From assembly GCA_023388175.1 (NCBI GenBank), contig JAEWGT010000008.1:258659-322658 (forward strand): a stretch of 64,000 nucleotides of DNA, read 5' to 3'. Position numbers and translations under genes: made by a program. Shown here piece by piece: positions 1 through 8,006 of the stretch. The notes below the pieces were generated by a model. It saw only the letters and a list, made by a program, of their open reading frames with translations, was not told where the DNA came from and made no database searches. Source of the stretch: Pseudomonadota bacterium. Its GTDB lineage: Bacteria > Pseudomonadota > Alphaproteobacteria > Rhizobiales > Devosiaceae. Numbering within the stretch: the first letter of the stretch is position 1; the number at the start of each line of letters is the position of its first letter.

Positions 1-303
1 CGGCCCGTAGCGCTGGATGGCGATAGCGCCTTCATTCGCCTGCCCCCCAATTCGGGGCATGGGCATGCGGATGGTGAAGTGTGCGTGGCGTGTTCGGCAC
101 AAACCGATATACGCGCGCTGCTCCATAACCTGCTGGAAGAGCAGAAGCGCGGCATGCGGCCGGCATTTTCGCGCGTTGTCGTCGATGCCAGCGCGGTGTC
201 CGACCCGCAGCAGGTCGTCCTGGCGCTGACGGGCAAGCTGCCGGCACAGGCTTTGCGAGACCATGGCGTCGCCCGCATGTTTTATCTTGCCGACACGAAA
301 TGA
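1..303 (+). CDS. C-terminal part of a CobW/P47K-like protein, cut by the window edge
   Basis: The frame is open from the first base and ends at the TGA at 301-303, leaving 100 visible residues. The segment GEVCVACSAQTDI, followed by FSRVVVDASAVSDP, matches in order the GCxCC...DL and FDxxxIExxGxADP blocks of COG0523 GTPases (CobW, P47K, YjiA), which are linked to metal insertion. The usual CxCC metal motif reads CVAC, and the acidic residue before the second block is Asp rather than Glu. The protein stops about 30 residues after the SDP block, whereas family members normally continue for some 200 residues. It may therefore be a shortened, diverged relative or a decayed gene. The start lies outside the window. 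The family assignment rests only on this motif order. Confidence 0.45.
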   Translation, partial: RPVALDGDSAFIRLPPNSGHGHADGEVCVACSAQTDIRALLHNLLEEQKRGMRPAFSRVVVDASAVSDPQQVVLALTGKLPAQALRDHGVARMFYLADTK

Positions 304-337
304 AGCATTATCGTCCGCCTGAATAATGGAGGCGGCG

Positions 338-1270
338 ATGCGCAAACCCAAGATCGGACTGGCCCTGGGCAGTGGCGCCGCGCGGGGCTGGGCGCATGTT
401 GGCGTGCTGGATGCGCTGGTGGAAGCCGGAATCAAGCCGGACATTATTGCAGGCACTTCGATGGGTGCGCTGGTCGGCGGCGTTTATGCCAGCGGACGGC
501 ACGAGGCGCTGCGCGACTGGGCGCTGTCGGCTGACAGACGGATCGTTGCGTCTCTGGTCGATGTCGGGTTTCTGGCGGGCGGGCTGGTCGATGGCGTGCG
601 TATTGTCGACTGGCTGACCGGTCTGAAGATTTCGCGCAATATCGAAGATCTCAAGCTGCCCTTTGCCGCCGTTGCGACCGATCTGGCCAGTGGACGGGAG
701 GTCTGGCTGCGCGAAGGGCCACTGGACAAGGCCATTCGCGCTTCGATTTCCATGCCCGGCATTTTCAGCCCGGTGGAGATAGACGGCGACTGGCTTGTGG
801 ATGGCGGGCTGGTCAATCCAATTCCAGTTTCGCTCTGCCGGGCCATGGGGGCCGATTTCGTCATAGCGGTCAATCTCAACGAAGACCTGCTGGGCCGGCG
901 CCTGTTGCCCGAAATCGCGGTGACCCCGGACCCGGTGGAACCCCAGAAGAGTGTCAACTGGATCGACATGGTCAAGACCATGCCTGCTGCCATGGCAGCG
1001 CAGATGTCCAATTTCAAGCTGTTCGGCAATGGCGGGCTGGCGCCCGGCTATTTTGACGTTCTGGGCAATGCGCTCAACATCATGCAGGACCACATCACTC
1101 GCTCGCGGCTGGCCGGTGAACCGCCGCATGCGCTGATCCTGCCGCGCGTGGTTGATATCGGCCTGATGGACTTTCACCGCGCCAAAGAGGCCATAGAAGA
1201 AGGCCGCGCCGCAACAGAGCGGGTGCTGCCTGTCATCGAAGCCAAGCTCGGGCGCTCGCGGGCCAATTAG
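338..1270 (+). CDS. Patatin-like phospholipase family protein (RssA type)
   Basis: This 310-residue protein carries all landmarks of a bacterial patatin-like serine hydrolase. The oxyanion loop GSGAARG lies at residues 11-17, the nucleophile motif GTSMG has Ser41, and the catalytic Asp is in DGG at residue 155. Family members hydrolyse acyl esters of lipids with a Ser-Asp dyad; the substrate here is unknown. No signal peptide is visible, so a cytoplasmic or membrane-surface location is likely. I chose the ATG at 338 over the in-frame ATG at 326 because GGAGG at 328-332 sits five bases upstream of it and would be part of the coding region otherwise. The stop codon overlaps the stop of the convergent nnr gene. 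Confidence 0.88.
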   Translation: MRKPKIGLALGSGAARGWAHVGVLDALVEAGIKPDIIAGTSMGALVGGVYASGRHEALRDWALSADRRIVASLVDVGFLAGGLVDGVRIVDWLTGLKISRNIEDLKLPFAAVATDLASGREVWLREGPLDKAIRASISMPGIFSPVEIDGDWLVDGGLVNPIPVSLCRAMGADFVIAVNLNEDLLGRRLLPEIAVTPDPVEPQKSVNWIDMVKTMPAAMAAQMSNFKLFGNGGLAPGYFDVLGNALNIMQDHITRSRLAGEPPHALILPRVVDIGLMDFHRAKEAIEEGRAATERVLPVIEAKLGRSRAN

Positions 1271-2742
1271 CGCGTCAGATCCTTCAAGACGGCAGGCAAT
1301 AGCGGCGGCAGGTCTTCGCTGATCATGCCAGGGCCGCCAAACCTGTTGGCAGCTTCGGCATGCAGCCAGACCGCAGCGGCCGCGGCCTCGAAGCCATCCA
1401 GACCCCGGGCAAGCAGGCCGGCAACAATTCCGGCGAGCACGTCCCCTGCCCCGGCCGTTCCCAGCCAAGGCGGTGCATTGTCGTTGATGGCCGCACGGCC
1501 ATCCGGCGCGGCGATGACACTATCGCTGCCCTTCAGAATTACCGTGGCGCCGGACCTGATTGCAGCGGCTCGGGCGCGATCGAGTTTGCTCCCCGCAACG
1601 TCGCCGAACAGGCGCGTGAACTCGCCCTCATGCGGCGTCAGCACAACCGGCGCATGCCGCTTCTTTATGGCATCAAACAGCGTTTCCGGTTCGGAGGTGA
1701 AACTGGTGAGGGCATCGGCGTCGAGCACGGCCGCCGCCGTACCGGCAAGAATGACGCGGGTCCGTGCCGCCGTTTCCTGTCCGATGCCGGCAGCGGGACC
1801 GATGACCACTGCGTTTATCCTTGTATCGGACAGCAGCTCCGTCAGCTCCTCGGTGCTTTCGGACGGTTTCAGCATGATTGCCGTGACATGGGCGGCTTGA
1901 ACCAGCAGCGCGTCGCGTGCGCCCGTCAGCGAAACCAGGCCCGCACCGCTCCGAAAAGCAGCCAGGGCCGCAAGGCGCGCTGCGCCAGTCTGCAAGGGGC
2001 TTCCGGAGACCACCAGAACATGACCGCGGCTGAACTTGTGATCCTCGGGTTGCAATGGCGGTAACTGCCAGAGGCCGGGCAGATTATGCCAGGCGCGGGC
2101 GCCGATGGGTTCGAGCACTGCGTCCGGTATCCCGATCTGGGCAAGCACGACCTGCCCGCAATGCTCGCGGCCCGGCAGCAGCAAGTGGCCCGGCTTGCGA
2201 CGGAAGAAAGTGACCGTGCGGCTTGCCTTTATCGCGGTGCCTCTGATCTGTCCCGTAGCGCCATCGATGCCGGAGGGAACATCAACACTGACAATGGGCA
2301 TATGAGAGGCGTTGACCGCCTCGATCAGCAAGGCGAGCGCACCATCGACAGGCCGGTTCAGTCCGGCGCCAAGCAAGGCATCGACGACGAGGCCGTAGTC
2401 ACCTGGACGCAGATCGGCAACCGGGATAACCGGTCCCGCCCATTGGGCGGCCATGGCTGCGGCATCTCCTCGCAAAACGGCGGCATCGCCTGCCTGAGCC
2501 AGCGTAACCGGCCAGTTTCGGGTCCGCAGATATCGGGCGATGACGTAACCGTCGCCGCCATTATTGCCCGGCCCGCACAGTACCAGCACGGGACAGGGCG
2601 CAAAATGGGCCTCTATATCAGCGCCAACGGCCTCTCCCGCCGCCTGCATCAGCGCAATCGAGGGCATGCCGGATTCGGCCGCGCGCCTGTCCGCTTCCGC
2701 CATTTCCAGCGGCGAAAGCAGAATGTTCTCGGAAGCGATCAT
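1267..2742 (-). CDS. nnr: Bifunctional NAD(P)H-hydrate repair enzyme (epimerase plus ADP/ATP-dependent dehydratase)
   Basis: The enzyme repairs damaged NADHX and NADPHX. The N-terminal YjeF_N domain epimerises the R and S forms; the C-terminal ribokinase-like domain dehydrates S-NAD(P)HX. The N-terminal half shows CGPGNNGGDGYVIARYL. The C-terminal half shows the SRGHVLVVSGS phosphate-binding region, LTPHEGEF and the catalytic GTAGAGDVLAGI motif. The length of about 491 residues is normal for the fused bacterial form. The frame is open to 2787, but the ATG at 2742 gives the usual short leader before the SPLEMAEAD helix; no strong ribosome site discriminates. The gene is convergent with the patatin gene and divergent from the PilZ pair. 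Confidence 0.93.
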   Translation of the reverse strand: MIASENILLSPLEMAEADRRAAESGMPSIALMQAAGEAVGADIEAHFAPCPVLVLCGPGNNGGDGYVIARYLRTRNWPVTLAQAGDAAVLRGDAAAMAAQWAGPVIPVADLRPGDYGLVVDALLGAGLNRPVDGALALLIEAVNASHMPIVSVDVPSGIDGATGQIRGTAIKASRTVTFFRRKPGHLLLPGREHCGQVVLAQIGIPDAVLEPIGARAWHNLPGLWQLPPLQPEDHKFSRGHVLVVSGSPLQTGAARLAALAAFRSGAGLVSLTGARDALLVQAAHVTAIMLKPSESTEELTELLSDTRINAVVIGPAAGIGQETAARTRVILAGTAAAVLDADALTSFTSEPETLFDAIKKRHAPVVLTPHEGEFTRLFGDVAGSKLDRARAAAIRSGATVILKGSDSVIAAPDGRAAINDNAPPWLGTAGAGDVLAGIVAGLLARGLDGFEAAAAAVWLHAEAANRFGGPGMISEDLPPLLPAVLKDLTR

Positions 2743-2924
2743 CGGAATGAACGCGGCGCAAGGCCGGCAAATATGGCGGACCGGCAAGATGCAATCGATA
2801 CAATTAGGACCAAATTTACAAACATCGCGTCTTCTGCACTCCTATTGGGATTATTCCGTAAGGGTTTTTCCCTGGCAATGACTGGTGATTTTTGGGAGTG
2901 GGGCCCTTGTCACTGACTGCTACA

Positions 2925-3554
2925 ATGCCTGAAGACGGGCAAAAATCGAGCTATGATTGGCACGATGTGCGCTTCATCGGCGCGCTGGCTGGCCGATACG
3001 CACTGCCTGATCGTCGCAAGGCGGCCGATGACAAGATGCCGGTCTATGCCTGCCGCCTCTGTTCCATTTCAACCCGCATGCTGGTCGCCGTCGGTCCGGT
3101 CGTGGGCCGCGAGGGTGAAACCATCTCGGCTCATTTCGAGGAATTCGGAATCCTGAGGGGACGGATCACCCGCCGGCTGCCATCGGGATTTGTCACCGAC
3201 ATCCTGCTCTCCGACAGCGAGAGGAACAAGCTCGGCGCCAAGATCGAATGGCATAAGAAGCACGTGCATGCTCAGGTGCCTGACAAGCGGGAGCACAGGC
3301 GCATCCAGCCCCGCGATCCGCGCAGCGTGCTGACGCTGAGCGACGGAACCAGCGTCCCCTGCTTCATCATCGACATTTCGCAATCTGGCGCAGCGATCTC
3401 GGCGCATTTCTGGCCCGAGATCGGCACACCCATGGCGGTGGGCAGGCTAGTTGGGCGCGTCGTGCGGTATCTTGAAGTGGGCTTTGCCCTGCAATTCATC
3501 GAGGTCCAGAAAACCGATGACCTGGAATCGCTCATCCTGCCTCCGGCAACTTGA
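2925..3554 (+). CDS. PilZ-domain protein, first of two tandem paralogs
   Basis: The C-terminal half reads KREHRRIQPRDPRSVLTL followed by FIIDISQSGAAIS and ends with VGFALQFIE. This is the PilZ pattern of an Arg-rich RxxxR-like segment and D/NxSxxG, which binds cyclic di-GMP in characterised members. The N-terminal half (GRYALPD... GETISAHFEEFGILRGRITRRLPSGF) looks like a second, degenerate copy of the same beta-barrel fold, so the protein may be a PilZ tandem. The ATG at 2925 lacks a good ribosome site. A TTG at 2907, preceded by GGGAG, is a credible alternative start. The next gene has the same architecture. Role as a cyclic-di-GMP receptor is inference. Confidence 0.8.
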   Translation: MPEDGQKSSYDWHDVRFIGALAGRYALPDRRKAADDKMPVYACRLCSISTRMLVAVGPVVGREGETISAHFEEFGILRGRITRRLPSGFVTDILLSDSERNKLGAKIEWHKKHVHAQVPDKREHRRIQPRDPRSVLTLSDGTSVPCFIIDISQSGAAISAHFWPEIGTPMAVGRLVGRVVRYLEVGFALQFIEVQKTDDLESLILPPAT

Positions 3555-3669
3555 TCGCCGCCTCATTGATGACCGAGGACTTACCCGGTCCGAGAAAATA
3601 CGACATTTGCCTGCAACAGCGCGTTGACGTGGCTCGCTCATTGTGAGGGCAAGCAGAGGAGGCGGTATC

Positions 3670-4326
3670 ATGACCGATGTCCTGGAACGTCCAAGCATCG
3701 CATTGCACGGCATACGCACGGTCACCGGCCGCTATGTCATCGGCAACCAGGCCATCCAGCCCGGCGTCAATCTGTTCGGCTGCCGCCTGAGGATGATGTC
3801 GAGCGATGCGTTCCGGGTCACCGCGCCGGTCATTCCCGAGCAGGGTGAAGCGGTTACTGCCAGCTTTGGGCCACTCGGCACCGTAGAGGGACGGGTCGAA
3901 CGCCAGCTGGAAGACGGGTTCGTCGTCGCCATCGTCCAGGATCAGGCCGCCAGAGACAAACTCAATATCCGTATAACCACATTCAGCGAGCGGATGTGGA
4001 CCGGGAAGCTGGACCGGCGCGCCGAACGGCGGCTGATGCCACAGAACCCGCGCACCGTCATTTCGCGGCCCGACAGCTGGTCGCAGCCCTGCCTCGTCCT
4101 CGACTATTCAAATGCCGGCGCCGCGCTGTCGGCCGCCTTTCAGCCAGCGGTGGGCGAAGTTGTCACGGTCGGCCAGATCACCGCCGAGGTGGTGCGCCTG
4201 TTCGACGTGGGGTTTGGTGTCCGCTTTTTTGAGACGCAGGAGCCCGGCCAGATCGAGTCCCTGCTGGAGGCTCCCGACGAATGGAGCGCCATGGTTCGGC
4301 GCTCATTTCCCGCCAACCCGTCCTGA
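3670..4326 (+). CDS. PilZ-domain protein, second of two tandem paralogs
   Basis: This 218-residue protein resembles its upstream neighbour block by block. It starts GIRTVTGRYVIGNQ, has VTASFGPLGTVEGRVERQLEDGF in the first half, and then RRAERRLMPQNPRTVIS followed by LVLDYSNAGAALS and VGFGVRFFE. The second half fits a PilZ domain; the first half fits a diverged copy. The ATG at 3670 follows a strong GAGGAGG at 3656-3662, which favours it over the GTG at 3643. The 115 bases between the two paralogs could hold a separate promoter. The gene converges on glnA with a shared hairpin between them. Cyclic-di-GMP binding is predicted from family, not shown. Confidence 0.8.
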   Translation: MTDVLERPSIALHGIRTVTGRYVIGNQAIQPGVNLFGCRLRMMSSDAFRVTAPVIPEQGEAVTASFGPLGTVEGRVERQLEDGFVVAIVQDQAARDKLNIRITTFSERMWTGKLDRRAERRLMPQNPRTVISRPDSWSQPCLVLDYSNAGAALSAAFQPAVGEVVTVGQITAEVVRLFDVGFGVRFFETQEPGQIESLLEAPDEWSAMVRRSFPANPS

Positions 4327-4332
4327 GACAAA

Positions 4333-4363
4333 AGAAAAGGGGCCCAAAGGCCCCTTCCCCGTT
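4333..4363 (-). terminator. Intrinsic terminator between glnA and the PilZ pair
   Basis: A perfect 8-bp stem, AAGGGGCC at 4337-4344 and GGCCCCTT at 4349-4356, encloses the loop CAAA. Read on the minus strand it is followed by TTTTCTTTTG, so it fits best as the terminator of the glnB-glnA operon. On the plus strand the downstream tract is CCCCGTTTTG, so it may also act weakly on the PilZ transcript. Confidence 0.8.
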
Positions 4364-4379
4364 TTGATAGCTGAACCGC

Positions 4380-5789
4380 TTAGGCGGAGTAGTACATTTC
4401 GTACTCGACCGGGTGCGGGGTGTGCTCGAACTTGATCACTTCCTGCATCTTCAGGTCGATGTAGCTGTCGATGAAATCGTCATCCATGACGCCGCCAACC
4501 TTGAGGAAGTCGCGGTCGGCATTGAGGCTTTCCAGAGCTTCGCGGAGCGAGCCGGACACGGTCGGGATTTCCTTGAGCTCTTCCTTGGGCAGCTCGTAGA
4601 GATCCTTGTCCATCGGGTCGCCGGGGTGGAGCTTGTTCTTGATGCCGTCGAGGCCGGCCATCAGGAGAGCCGTGAAGGCCAGGTATGGGTTTGCCAGCGG
4701 ATCGGGGAAACGCACTTCCACGCGCTTGGCCTTCGGCGACTGGCCGAAGGGGATACGGCAGGAAGCCGAACGGTTACGAGCCGAGTAGGCCAGCAGCACG
4801 GGGGCTTCGAAGCCCGGCACCAGACGCTTGTACGAATTGGTGGTCGGGTTGGTGAAGGCGTTGATGGCCTTGGCATGCTTGATCACGCCGCCGATATAGT
4901 AGAGGCATTCCAGCGACAGACCGGCATACTGGTCGCCCGCGAAGAGCGGCTTGCCGTCCTTCCAGATCGACTGGTGGCAGTGCATGCCAGAGCCGTTGTC
5001 GCCATAAACCGGCTTGGGCATGAAGGTTGCGGTCTTGCCATAGGCATTGGCAACCTGCTGCACGACATACTTGTAGATCAGCACGTCGTCGGCCGAAGCG
5101 ATCATGGGCTTGAACTTGAGGCCAAGCTCATGCTGGGCGGAAGCCACTTCGTGGTGGTGCTTTTCGATGATGACGCCCATCGAGCCCATGGCTTCGAGCA
5201 TTTCACCGCGCATGTCCTGGGCGCTGTCCAGCGGCGGCACCGGGAAATAGCCCTTCTTGAGGCCGATGTGGTGACCGTTATTGCCGCCTTCGTAGTCGGC
5301 GTCATTATTGGTCGGCAGTTCCGAGTGATCGACCGAGAAACCAACCTTGTACGTGGTGTTGGCGTATTTCACGTCGTCGAAGATGAAGAATTCGGGCTCG
5401 GGACCGAACACGACGGAATCACCAATACCGGACGACTTGACCAGGGCTTCTGCCTTCTTGGCGATGGAGCGCGGATCGCGATTGTAGGGCTGGTAGGTCG
5501 ACGGCTCGAGAATGTCGCAGTTGATGGCGAGGGTCGAGGCGGCGAAGAAGGGGTCGATATAGGCGGAGTTCGGATCGGGCATCAGCACCATGTCGGATTC
5601 GTTGATGGCCTTCCAGCCGGCAATCGAGGAACCGTCGAACATCACGCCGTCTTCAAACAGATCGGCATCGACGACGGACGCATCCATCGTGACGTGCTGC
5701 AGCTTGCCGCGCAGGTCGGTGAAGCGCACGTCGAGATACTTGATGTTCTCGTCTTTCATGCGCTGGATAATTTCGGCTCCGGTGGTCAT
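4380..5789 (-). CDS. glnA: Glutamine synthetase, type I (GSI-beta)
   Basis: GlnA makes glutamine from glutamate, ammonia and ATP and is the main ammonium-assimilating enzyme. The 469-residue protein has the family hallmarks VMFDGSSIAGWK near the N-terminus, GPEPEFFIFDDV, the ATP-site block MPKPVYGDNGSGMHCHQS, the glutamate-binding NRSASCRIP, and the adenylylation segment PMDKDLYELP with its modifiable Tyr near residue 397. That Tyr implies control by GlnE adenylyltransferase. It lies 50 bases downstream of glnB on the same strand, so both probably share the sigma-54 promoter in front of glnB. A strong terminator follows the gene. Confidence 0.98.
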   Translation of the reverse strand: MTTGAEIIQRMKDENIKYLDVRFTDLRGKLQHVTMDASVVDADLFEDGVMFDGSSIAGWKAINESDMVLMPDPNSAYIDPFFAASTLAINCDILEPSTYQPYNRDPRSIAKKAEALVKSSGIGDSVVFGPEPEFFIFDDVKYANTTYKVGFSVDHSELPTNNDADYEGGNNGHHIGLKKGYFPVPPLDSAQDMRGEMLEAMGSMGVIIEKHHHEVASAQHELGLKFKPMIASADDVLIYKYVVQQVANAYGKTATFMPKPVYGDNGSGMHCHQSIWKDGKPLFAGDQYAGLSLECLYYIGGVIKHAKAINAFTNPTTNSYKRLVPGFEAPVLLAYSARNRSASCRIPFGQSPKAKRVEVRFPDPLANPYLAFTALLMAGLDGIKNKLHPGDPMDKDLYELPKEELKEIPTVSGSLREALESLNADRDFLKVGGVMDDDFIDSYIDLKMQEVIKFEHTPHPVEYEMYYSA

Positions 5790-5839
5790 TAGGTCTTCCC
5801 CTGTCTAATTCGGAGTTAAAGGTGTTGCGGCGCAGGCGC

Positions 5840-6178
5840 TTAAAGCGCGTCGTCGCCAAATTCGCCCGTACGGATACGGATGGCCTGCTCGATGGAGTAG
5901 ACAAAAATCTTGCCATCGCCGATGCGACCGGTTTGCGCGGCTGTGCGGATCGCTTCGATCGCCTTTTCGGCGAGATCGTCGGGGCAAACCACCTCGACCT
6001 TCACCTTGGGCAGGAAGTCCACCACATATTCAGCACCGCGATAGAGCTCGGTATGGCCCTTCTGGCGTCCGAAACCCTTTGCTTCGGTCACGGTGATGCC
6101 CTGCAAGCCAACTTCCTGCAGCGCTTCTTTGACTTCGTCGAGCTTGAACGGCTTTACGATAGCCTCGATTTTTTTCAC
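5840..6178 (-). CDS. glnB: Nitrogen regulatory protein PII
   Basis: PII is a small trimeric sensor of 2-oxoglutarate, ATP/ADP and, through uridylylation, glutamine. The 112-residue protein begins MKKIEAIVKPFKLDEVKEAL and has the T-loop sequence TELYRGAEYVVDFLPK with the uridylylation site Tyr51. The B-loop TGRIGDGKIFV and the C-terminal RIRTGE are intact. Linkage to glnA rather than to amtB argues for GlnB rather than GlnK. In related bacteria PII signals nitrogen status to NtrB, whose gene lies 13 kb away in this window. A sigma-54-type promoter sits 45-60 bases upstream of the ATG. Confidence 0.96.
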   Translation of the reverse strand: MKKIEAIVKPFKLDEVKEALQEVGLQGITVTEAKGFGRQKGHTELYRGAEYVVDFLPKVKVEVVCPDDLAEKAIEAIRTAAQTGRIGDGKIFVYSIEQAIRIRTGEFGDDAL

Positions 6179-6222
6179 TTACGCCTCCACTGGCCGTTTT
6201 CGGCAGTTACCGCCAAAGCGTA

Positions 6223-6238
6223 TGCACTTGCTGTGCCA
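6223..6238 (-). promoter_or_regulatory. Sigma-54 (-24/-12) promoter of glnB-glnA
   Basis: Read on the minus strand the sequence is TGGCACAGCAAGTGCA. This is the -24 element TGGCAC and the -12 element GTGCA, with exactly ten bases between the invariant GG and GC. Only one base departs from the TGGCAC-N5-TTGCA consensus. The predicted start of transcription, near 6211, gives a leader of about 33 bases before glnB. Sigma-54 promoters need an enhancer-binding activator such as NtrC, which is encoded in this window. Confidence 0.78.
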
Positions 6239-6323
6239 CGCCATGCCATGCCCGAAAACGCCTTATAATTTAAATGCTTAGACGAACGATCCCGGGGGAT
6301 ACAGAAACCGCCCGCAGGACATT

Positions 6324-6340
6324 TGCGCAAAAAATAAGCA
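6324..6340. promoter_or_regulatory. Candidate NtrC-binding site upstream of the glnB promoter
   Basis: The 17-bp sequence TGCGCAAAAAATAAGCA has the TGC-N11-GCA spacing of NtrC sites with an A/T-rich centre. It lies about 100 bases upstream of the sigma-54 promoter, a usual position for an NtrC enhancer. The inner bases match the consensus poorly, so this is a candidate only. Confidence 0.4.
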
Positions 6341-6371
6341 ATGTGCCCACGATATACCCAGCTCACGATCC

Positions 6372-6394
6372 GCGCGCCATGGCAAGTGGCGCGC
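6372..6394. promoter_or_regulatory. Perfect inverted repeat, possible operator between glnB and tRNA-Leu
   Basis: GCGCGCCA at 6372-6379 and TGGCGCGC at 6387-6394 are exact reverse complements separated by seven bases. The element lies about 140 bases upstream of the glnB promoter and just upstream of the tRNA-Leu promoter. It has no T tract and is not near a gene end, so a protein-binding site is more likely than a terminator. The bound factor is unknown. Confidence 0.4.
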
Positions 6395-6437
6395 AAATGG
6401 GCGTTGGCGTCGACACGCCACAGGCGCCAATGAGGCT

Positions 6438-6466
6438 TTGACTGGCTTACACTCTTCATATAGATG
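6438..6466 (+). promoter_or_regulatory. Housekeeping promoter of tRNA-Leu
   Basis: TTGACT at 6438-6443 is followed after 17 bases by TAGATG, or after 15 bases by TATAGA. This lies about 30 bases ahead of the tRNA 5' end and is a good sigma-70-type promoter for a stable RNA. Confidence 0.6.
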
Positions 6467-6495
6467 CAACGCCAACCCGGCCAACGGGGGCCCTT

Positions 6496-6580
6496 GCGGG
6501 TGTGGCGGAACTGGTAGACGCACTGGATTTAGGTTCCAGCGCCGCGAGGCGTGGAGGTTCGAGTCCTCTCACCCGCACCA
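6496..6580 (+). tRNA. tRNA-Leu (anticodon TAG)
   Basis: The acceptor arms GCGGGTG (6496-6502) and CACCCGC (6570-6576) pair perfectly and are followed by A and an encoded CCA. The anticodon stem CTGGA/TCCAG encloses the loop TTTAGGT with anticodon TAG at 6530-6532. A T arm with GGTTCGAGTCC and a long variable arm (class II tRNA) are present. It would read CTA and other CTN leucine codons. The trigger factor gene starts 46 bases later on the same strand. Confidence 0.97.
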
Positions 6581-6626
6581 ATGGCCCCGGCCTAACGAGA
6601 TCAATCAAGACGGGAATAAGACCCCA

Positions 6627-8006
6627 ATGCAGGTTACCGAAACCCTCAATGAAGGCCTGAAGCGCAAGCTGAGCGTCACCATTCCGGCCGCAGACCTCAA
6701 TTCGCGCCTCGACGCCAAGCTCGATGAGCTCAAAGGCCAGGCCAATATCAAGGGCTTCCGTCCCGGCAAGGTGCCGACCGCACATCTCAAGAAGGTCTAT
6801 GGCCGTTCTGCCATGTCCGAAGTGATGACCGACGCGATCAATGCCACGGTTGCCGACACGCTGGACGAGCGCAAGGAACGCGCCGCCGCCCAGCCCAAGG
6901 TCGATCTGCCGCAGGATCAGGGCGTCATCAACGACGTGCTGGACGGCAAGTCCGACCTGGCATTTGAAGTCGAATATGAAGTCCTGCCGCCGGTCGCGCT
7001 GATGGACATCAAGGGCGTCAAGATCGAGAAGCCCGTTGTCGATGTCACCGACGAAGAAGTCGAGACAGAAGTGCAGCGCGTGTTCAACCAGAACCGCGGC
7101 TATACCGACAAGGGCGACGGCGCCGTTGTCGAAAACGGTGACCGCCTTGGCCTGTCCTTTGTCGGCAAGATCGACGGCGTTGCCTTTGATGGCGGCACGT
7201 CCGACCACGCTCACCTGACCGTTGGCTCCGGTGAATTCATCCCTGGCTTCGAAGAGCAGCTGGTTGGCCAGAAGAAGGATGAGACCCGCACCATCACCGT
7301 CACCTTCCCCGCCGACTACCAGAACAAGGAACTGGCCGGCAAGGAAGCGACCTTCGACGTCACCATCCTGCATGTCGATGGCCCGAACCAGGGCGAGCTG
7401 GACGACGACTTCGCCAAGCGCCTTGGCCTTGAAGACGTTGCGGGCCTGCGCAAGGCCGTGCGCGAGCAGATGGAAGCGGCTCTCGTCTCCATGGGTCGCC
7501 AGCACATGAAGCGTCAGGTTCTCGACGCGCTTGATGATGGCCACAAGTTCGACGTCCCGGCCCAACTGGTCGATGCCGAGTTCAATACGATCTGGCAGCG
7601 CGTCGAGCACGAAATCCAGGGCCATGGCCGTTCTTTCGCCGACGAAGGCACGACCGAGGAAGAAGCCCGCGAGCAGTATAAGCGCATTGCCGAACGCCGC
7701 GTGCGTCTGGGCCTCGTCGTTGCCGAAATCGGCAATGTCAACGAAGTTCAGGTGACTGACGAAGAGCATCAGCAGGCGCTGATCGCCGAAGTCCGCCGCT
7801 TCCCCGGCCAGGAACAGCAGGTTTACGATTACTATCGCAAGAACCCGCAGGCGCTGGCTTCGCTGCGTGCCCCGATCTTCGAGAACAAGGTCGTCGACCA
7901 CATCATCGAACTCGGCGCCATCACCGACAAGAAGGTGACCCGCGAGGAACTCGCCAAGCTCATCGAAGCCGGCGAAGAAGATGTTCCCGAGGAACACCAC
8001 CACTAA
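6627..8006 (+). CDS. tig: Trigger factor, ribosome-associated chaperone and peptidyl-prolyl isomerase
   Basis: Trigger factor binds the ribosome exit tunnel and shields nascent chains. The 459-residue product begins MQVTETLNEGLKRKLSVTIPA and has the ribosome-binding segment KGFRPGKVPTAHLKKVYG. A central FKBP-like domain (GDRLGLSFVGKIDG... VGSGEFIPGFEEQLVG) follows, then a long helical chaperone domain. The C-terminus is acidic and ends in three histidines. The frame is open further upstream across the tRNA, but the ATG at 6627 is the family start. A strong intrinsic terminator follows. No clp genes follow, although tig is often next to clpP-clpX in other proteobacteria. Confidence 0.97.
   Translation: MQVTETLNEGLKRKLSVTIPAADLNSRLDAKLDELKGQANIKGFRPGKVPTAHLKKVYGRSAMSEVMTDAINATVADTLDERKERAAAQPKVDLPQDQGVINDVLDGKSDLAFEVEYEVLPPVALMDIKGVKIEKPVVDVTDEEVETEVQRVFNQNRGYTDKGDGAVVENGDRLGLSFVGKIDGVAFDGGTSDHAHLTVGSGEFIPGFEEQLVGQKKDETRTITVTFPADYQNKELAGKEATFDVTILHVDGPNQGELDDDFAKRLGLEDVAGLRKAVREQMEAALVSMGRQHMKRQVLDALDDGHKFDVPAQLVDAEFNTIWQRVEHEIQGHGRSFADEGTTEEEAREQYKRIAERRVRLGLVVAEIGNVNEVQVTDEEHQQALIAEVRRFPGQEQQVYDYYRKNPQALASLRAPIFENKVVDHIIELGAITDKKVTREELAKLIEAGEEDVPEEHHH

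Noticed and set aside
4413..5792. 459-codon plus-strand open frame opposite glnA
   Set aside because: It is the antisense of a strongly conserved gene and has no family motif or ribosome site. High-GC codon use on one strand leaves open frames on the other.
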